Shown in pieces: positions 56,713-59,352 of a DNA stretch of 59,352 nucleotides. The translations under genes and the position numbers were made by a program. A model generated the notes under the pieces. The model searched no databases. It had not been told where the DNA came from and worked only from the letters and a program-made list of their open reading frames with translations. Position 1 is the stretch's first letter. Each line of letters opens with the position of its first letter. This DNA is from a virus. The stretch is from positions 1 through 59,352 of the IMG/VR virus record IMGVR_UViG_3300037041_001560, one strand, 5' to 3'.

Positions 56713-56751
56713 CGAAATTTGGGGTGTTTCCGTGCGTCTGAGAGCATTCTA
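56713..56751 (+). repeat. Right copy of the 39-nt long-distance imperfect direct repeat
   Basis: CGAAATTTGGG (56713-56723), GTTTCCGTGCGTCTG (56726-56740), ATTCTA (56746-56751), same order and orientation as the copy at 2172-2210. The two copies lie 54.5 kb apart, near the two ends of the window, each outside or at the edge of a coding region. Confidence 0.7.
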
Positions 56752-56854
56752 ATTTTCCAAACATTATTTACCCAATCTTATGTTAACACTTCCCCCCTCT
56801 CATATCATCACATACTACATATATATAGAGAGAGAGACAACCTCCCGCCCCATG

Positions 56855-56878
56855 CCCCCGCCCCCGCCCCCGCCCCCC
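56855..56878 (-). other. Potential G-quadruplex (four G5-6 tracts on minus strand)
   Basis: On the plus strand CCCCC-G-CCCCC-G-CCCCC-G-CCCCCC (56855-56878). On the minus strand four runs of five or six G are divided by single C residues, the best possible loop length for a stable quadruplex. Unusual in a genome of about 37 percent GC. More C-runs lie at 56842-56850. It may stall replication or transcription or be a protein-binding tract. Confidence 0.75.
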
Positions 56879-57113
56879 TGACCCTTGGCATCCTGACCCG
56901 CGACCCCGCCCAATGGGTCACCACTTCCCCACCCATACATACTACAGCATAGGTCACACAATCGCATAGCAGATAGCAAGCAGACCGCCCTTGCCCTCAC
57001 CCATACCCACCGCAACCCGTCGGCAATCAACGAACAATCGTTCGCAATCCTTGGCAAATTAAGATTGTTGCACCCACCCGGTTAAAGTTTTGTTAAAACC
57101 CAATTCGACCGAC

Positions 57114-57132
57114 CCCCCGATTTTTTCGGGGG
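57114..57132 (+). terminator. GC-rich hairpin with T-loop
   Basis: CCCCCGA (57114-57120), loop TTTTT, TCGGGGG (57126-57132): a 7-bp stem, with further pairing GA/TC beyond a bulged C. No T-run follows, so termination is uncertain; it could be a structural element of the control region. Confidence 0.45.
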
Positions 57133-57168
57133 TCTCCAACAACACCGTGCCCGCACTCAAAAATTCAT

Positions 57169-57247
57169 TATCTTTACAATGCAGTTGTTTTCATTGTTTA
57201 ATGTTTTAGGTAAATGGGGCCGCCTGTTTCTACAGGGGGCTCTTTTT
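57169..57247 (+). terminator. -7-like box followed by intrinsic terminator; possible short RNA
   Basis: GCC-G-CCTGT (57219-57227), loop TTCT, ACAGG-G-GGC (57232-57240), then TCTTTTT: an intrinsic terminator. TATCTTTA (57169-57176) upstream is one base off the -7 consensus, but no TTTG is seen at -33. A transcript between them would be about 65-70 nt. The arrangement mirrors 4333-4403 in front of the LuxR-type gene. Confidence 0.5.
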
Positions 57248-57274
57248 GTCTCCACGAAATATTGTGCAAAAATA

Positions 57275-57307
57275 TTTGGATGGTAGTACTTCCCCACCAT
57301 ATATTTG
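57275..57307 (+). promoter_or_regulatory. Promoter TTTG-N21-TATATTTG for the recombination genes
   Basis: TTTG (57275-57278), 21 bases, TATATTTG (57300-57307). Exact consensus match. Start of transcription would be about 57312, some 17 bases before the annealing-protein ATG at 57329. A TTCCC is in the spacer. Confidence 0.85.
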
Positions 57308-57328
57308 CGTTACCTAAATCATTAACAT

Positions 57329-58021
57329 ATGAACTTGAAAGAACTACTCAAGAAAGGAGAACCCATTTTTAAGAAGATTGATACGCTGATTGAGGCCAAG
57401 GAGTATGATAAAGCGTTGGCTTTAATAGACAGCTCAGAACCGCCATCAGAATGGGTTATAGAGCTTCCCTCTAAATCAGTACCCGGCACTACTTACAAGA
57501 CGCTCCCTATTGATATTATGGAGGCTGCAATGCGTCGCATCTTCAAGGATGCGCATATTTCTGAAATAAAGGCTCCCATTATTTCCCAAGACAAAGGAAA
57601 ATTCGCAGTAACCGTCTGTATTAGCTACTCATATAGGTCGTTACACGAGCTAGAGTGCGATAAAGAGATTTATGGCATAGCTACCGTGGTTTCCCCGGAC
57701 ATATCAATGCTAGAACTCGCTTCTCCTAAGGCATCTACAATGGCTGTAAAGAATGCAATCAAGCAATTGGGTGGATTATTTGGAAAATATCTAAACCGAG
57801 CCGCAGAAGATGTCGATTTACCACTTGAATCAGCAGAAGTAGTGCTTACTCCAGAAGAATTGGCCGAAGATTTGACCTTAAAAATCAAGAAATGCGTCAA
57901 TTATGACGAGCTTAGGACCTACAGACTAGTGATATATGATAAAAAAATGCCATTTGAACTGCAAAATCTGTATGAAACACGTTTAAGAGAGCTTGCAAAC
58001 ACCGCAAAATCTATTGGATAA
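57329..58021 (+). CDS. Rad52/Sak-like single-strand annealing protein
   Basis: A 230-residue protein. After a helical N-terminus (KELLKKGEPIFKKIDTLIEA), WVIELPSKSVPGTTYKTLPI then DIMEAAMRRIFKDAHISEIK, and KFAVTVCISYSYRSLHELEC, and finally SPKASTMAVKNAIKQLGGLF. The order P-x-x-(I/M)MExxxRxIF, a beta-sheet, and the (S/A)P-A-x2-AxKNAxKxLGxxFG helix fit the Rad52-type phage annealing family. It would anneal complementary single strands during phage recombination, together with the nuclease encoded next. It is transcribed from the consensus promoter just upstream. Confidence 0.78.
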   Translation: MNLKELLKKGEPIFKKIDTLIEAKEYDKALALIDSSEPPSEWVIELPSKSVPGTTYKTLPIDIMEAAMRRIFKDAHISEIKAPIISQDKGKFAVTVCISYSYRSLHELECDKEIYGIATVVSPDISMLELASPKASTMAVKNAIKQLGGLFGKYLNRAAEDVDLPLESAEVVLTPEELAEDLTLKIKKCVNYDELRTYRLVIYDKKMPFELQNLYETRLRELANTAKSIG

Positions 58022-58032
58022 CCTAAAAAACA

Positions 58033-58899
58033 ATGAAAATGGAAAATAATAACTTTTACAACTGGGATAATGCCTTCGTTAGGTGCAGCTGCATTGGTAA
58101 AATTATGGCGAATGGTCGCGGAGCTGTGTTAACAGAAAAGCAAGCAATCGAAATCGAGCGATTAACTCTTCTCGAAAAGAGAACTGATAAGCAAGAAGAA
58201 ACACTTCAACATTTACTTGAGAAAAAGAATGCAATTCCCTCATTATCAGACACTTGCAAGTCTTATCTAAAGGAAATGTACATGTATTATAAGTACGGAA
58301 AAGAGTCAGTTGGTGGTTCTGAACGTAGTAGATACACGATAAAGGGACGTTCAGTTGAGGACGAATCAATAATGCTATTGAGTCGAATTGATAATGCCGT
58401 TTATTCCAAGAATCAGGACCGATTCCAGAATGATTATCTGACCGGAGAACCAGATATTATTATCAGTTCCCAAAATGGTAACATAGAAAAGGTGATTGAC
58501 ATCAAATCTTCATGGGATGGAGCTAGTTTGCTGAGTAACATTGGTTCCCCACTCAACCCATTATACTTTTATCAAGTACAAGGATATATGGCTTTGACTG
58601 GTGCAAAAGAAGCTGAAGTAGTTTATGTTCTTGTTAATATGCCACAAGAAATCATAAATGGAGAGAAGAGCCGTATATTTAGGACTATGAATCCTGCAAC
58701 AGAAGAAAATGCAGATTATAAAAGGGTTATTGCCAGACTTGAAAACAATATGACCTTTGACGAAATACCAATCAATGAAAGAATAGTAAGATTCAAGGTT
58801 GAAAGAGACGAGGAACTAATAAACAACATTTACGACAGAGTAAAACAATGCCGTGAATGGCTTTCTGAATTCGAAAAAATACATTTAGGATATGCCTAA
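58033..58899 (+). CDS. YqaJ-like PD-(D/E)XK recombination exonuclease
   Basis: A 288-residue protein. DYLTGEPDIIIS (GExD), VIDIKSSWD (DIKSSW, the D/E-x-K centre) and YFYQVQGYMALTGAKEAEVV (QxxxY helix) make up the catalytic signature of YqaJ/lambda-exonuclease-type enzymes, which degrade one strand from a double-strand end. Length is in the range for phage YqaJ proteins. It is 11 bases downstream of the annealing-protein gene, giving the usual exonuclease-annealing pair. The following RusA gene overlaps by eight bases. Confidence 0.87.
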   Translation: MKMENNNFYNWDNAFVRCSCIGKIMANGRGAVLTEKQAIEIERLTLLEKRTDKQEETLQHLLEKKNAIPSLSDTCKSYLKEMYMYYKYGKESVGGSERSRYTIKGRSVEDESIMLLSRIDNAVYSKNQDRFQNDYLTGEPDIIISSQNGNIEKVIDIKSSWDGASLLSNIGSPLNPLYFYQVQGYMALTGAKEAEVVYVLVNMPQEIINGEKSRIFRTMNPATEENADYKRVIARLENNMTFDEIPINERIVRFKVERDEELINNIYDRVKQCREWLSEFEKIHLGYA

Positions 58900-59350
58900 G
58901 AAATACTTCTTTAACATCACACCTCAAACAAACATCCGGGCCACTCAAAATGACCGGATTTTTTTTCGTATACCCAAGGAGAAACTCTTCCCTTCTGGTC
59001 TAAGAAGAAGAAATCAACTGGAGAGGTATAACGAATACAAAGCTGACCTTAGAAATATTGCCAAGAAAAAAGGATTCACGTTTCCAGAACAAGGACTTGA
59101 GATAAATTTCTACATTCCAACTCCCAAGAGCTGGACCAAATACAAGAAAAAAGAACTGAATGGTGAGCTCCATCAACAACGTCCAGACCTTTCAAATTTG
59201 CTCAAAGCTGTAGAAGATGCGCTCTTAGAGGAAGATAAAAAAATCGCGCACTACCACTCGATTTCTAAGAGATGGGTGAACAGTTCCCACGGATACATTG
59301 AGTTCATAGTCCACTCCCCCACATTTCCAAGTAAAGACAACTTGATGTAG
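58892..59350 (+). CDS. rusA: RusA-like Holliday junction resolvase
   Basis: A 152-residue protein. LEINFYIPTPKSWTKYKKKE and then HQQRPDLSNLLKAVEDALLE with EDKKIAHYHSISKRWVNSSH. The RPDxxNLxKAxxDALxxxD motif with its three catalytic Asp residues (RPD, EDAL, EDKK region) is that of RusA. It cuts four-way junctions before packaging. It overlaps the exonuclease gene by eight bases and ends at TAG 59348-59350, two bases before the window edge. An N-terminal basic patch (RIPKEKLFPSGLRRRNQLER) is present, as is common in this family. Confidence 0.85.
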   Translation: MPKKYFFNITPQTNIRATQNDRIFFRIPKEKLFPSGLRRRNQLERYNEYKADLRNIAKKKGFTFPEQGLEINFYIPTPKSWTKYKKKELNGELHQQRPDLSNLLKAVEDALLEEDKKIAHYHSISKRWVNSSHGYIEFIVHSPTFPSKDNLM

Positions 59351-59352
59351 TA

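Larger units (their letters stand above)
56558..57274. other. Non-coding intergenic region between divergent transcription units
   Basis: This stretch between the leftward early promoter and the rightward recombination promoter (gene-free region 56423-57328 in all) has no convincing ORF: the 77- and 80-residue frames over the C-rich part have the biased composition of a simple-sequence shadow. It contains the right copy of the 39-nt repeat, a TATATATAGAGAGAGAGA simple tract (about 56819-56837), a C-rich tract, a GC-rich segment to about 57060, two hairpins and a possible short RNA. The layout resembles an origin or control region. Confidence 0.6.

Noticed and set aside
56719-57057. Frames of 77 and 80 residues across the C-rich tract
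   Set aside because: Pro/Ala and Gly-run composition comes from the simple repeat; no start signal or promoter in the right place.
1-59352. The GGGAA motif as a Shine-Dalgarno or codon-usage effect
   Set aside because: It is found on both strands, in all frames, inside genes and spacers, and is not placed at a constant distance from start codons.
1-59352. Genome closed into a circle at the window ends
   Set aside because: Joining the last bases to base 1 continues the partial gene at 1-214 with sequence that does not match the expected C-terminus of its family, so the ends are probably just a cut and not a natural junction.
1-59352. tRNA genes, CRISPR arrays, reverse transcriptase of a diversity-generating element, integrase, phage RNA polymerase
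   Set aside because: I looked for their usual motifs (T-loop and acceptor patterns, regular repeats, YxDD, tyrosine or serine recombinase motifs, polymerase motifs) and found none by eye; small or diverged versions could be missed.

Overview
The window is a 59 kb piece of a tailed double-stranded DNA phage that very probably infects a member of the Bacteroidota. The host is inferred from three things: at least five promoter-like sites fit TTTG-N20/21-TAnnTTTG, start codons are preceded by A-rich leaders rather than Shine-Dalgarno sequences, and exported proteins carry Bacteroidota-style signal peptides ending in SQ or AQ. GC content looks like about 37 percent. I see no tail sheath, no conventional tape measure and no integrase or repressor, but there is a chain of internal-virion-type proteins. 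A virulent, podovirus-like phage is therefore the best reading. The window is cut inside a gene at its left edge, so it may not be the complete genome.

Layout. (1) 1-4250, minus strand: a conserved small phage protein (cut), a TOPRIM primase-helicase, a DUF4373-type replisome organizer with internal iteron-like repeats, an exported protein, a small ORF and an HNH-like nuclease. (2) 4421-9468: a small LuxR-type HTH protein, two small minus-strand paralogues, then a tightly overlapped cassette of four glycosyltransferases. (3) 9489-34321: small basic proteins, terminase, portal, ferritin-like protein, scaffold, major capsid protein, connector and tail proteins and a GroES-like protein, interrupted by two GIY-YIG homing endonucleases. 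(4) 34327-47854: a 2,998-residue presumed ejection protein, two structural proteins, a third GIY-YIG gene and a tail-fibre-like protein with a signal peptide. (5) 47904-50499: exported and membrane proteins, a possible single-molecule spanin, a GH19 endolysin and a holin-like protein. (6) 50555-51843: a UDP-glucuronate-decarboxylase-like epimerase and a nuclease-like protein. (7) 51900-56422, minus strand: about fourteen small early-type genes separated by similar spacers. (8) 56423-57328: a 0.9 kb non-coding region with a quadruplex-capable C-tract, a repeat shared with the left end and hairpins. (9) 57329-59350: Rad52-like annealing protein, YqaJ-like exonuclease and RusA resolvase.

How it works together. 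Replication and recombination functions sit at both ends (primase-helicase and DUF4373 on the left; annealing protein, exonuclease and resolvase on the right) and probably form one replisome and recombination set. The minus-strand early genes share an extended promoter family. The plus-strand block from terminase to endolysin is the late virion and lysis programme. Glycosyltransferases and the nucleotide-sugar decarboxylase suggest that the phage alters host surface sugars or decorates its own particle.

The most unusual signal is not a gene. The pentamer GGGAA (TTCCC on the other strand) occurs about 350 times by my hand count, roughly once per 170 bases, on both strands, inside genes and spacers alike. 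That is about four to five times what base composition predicts, while the composition-matched GGGAT is not enriched.
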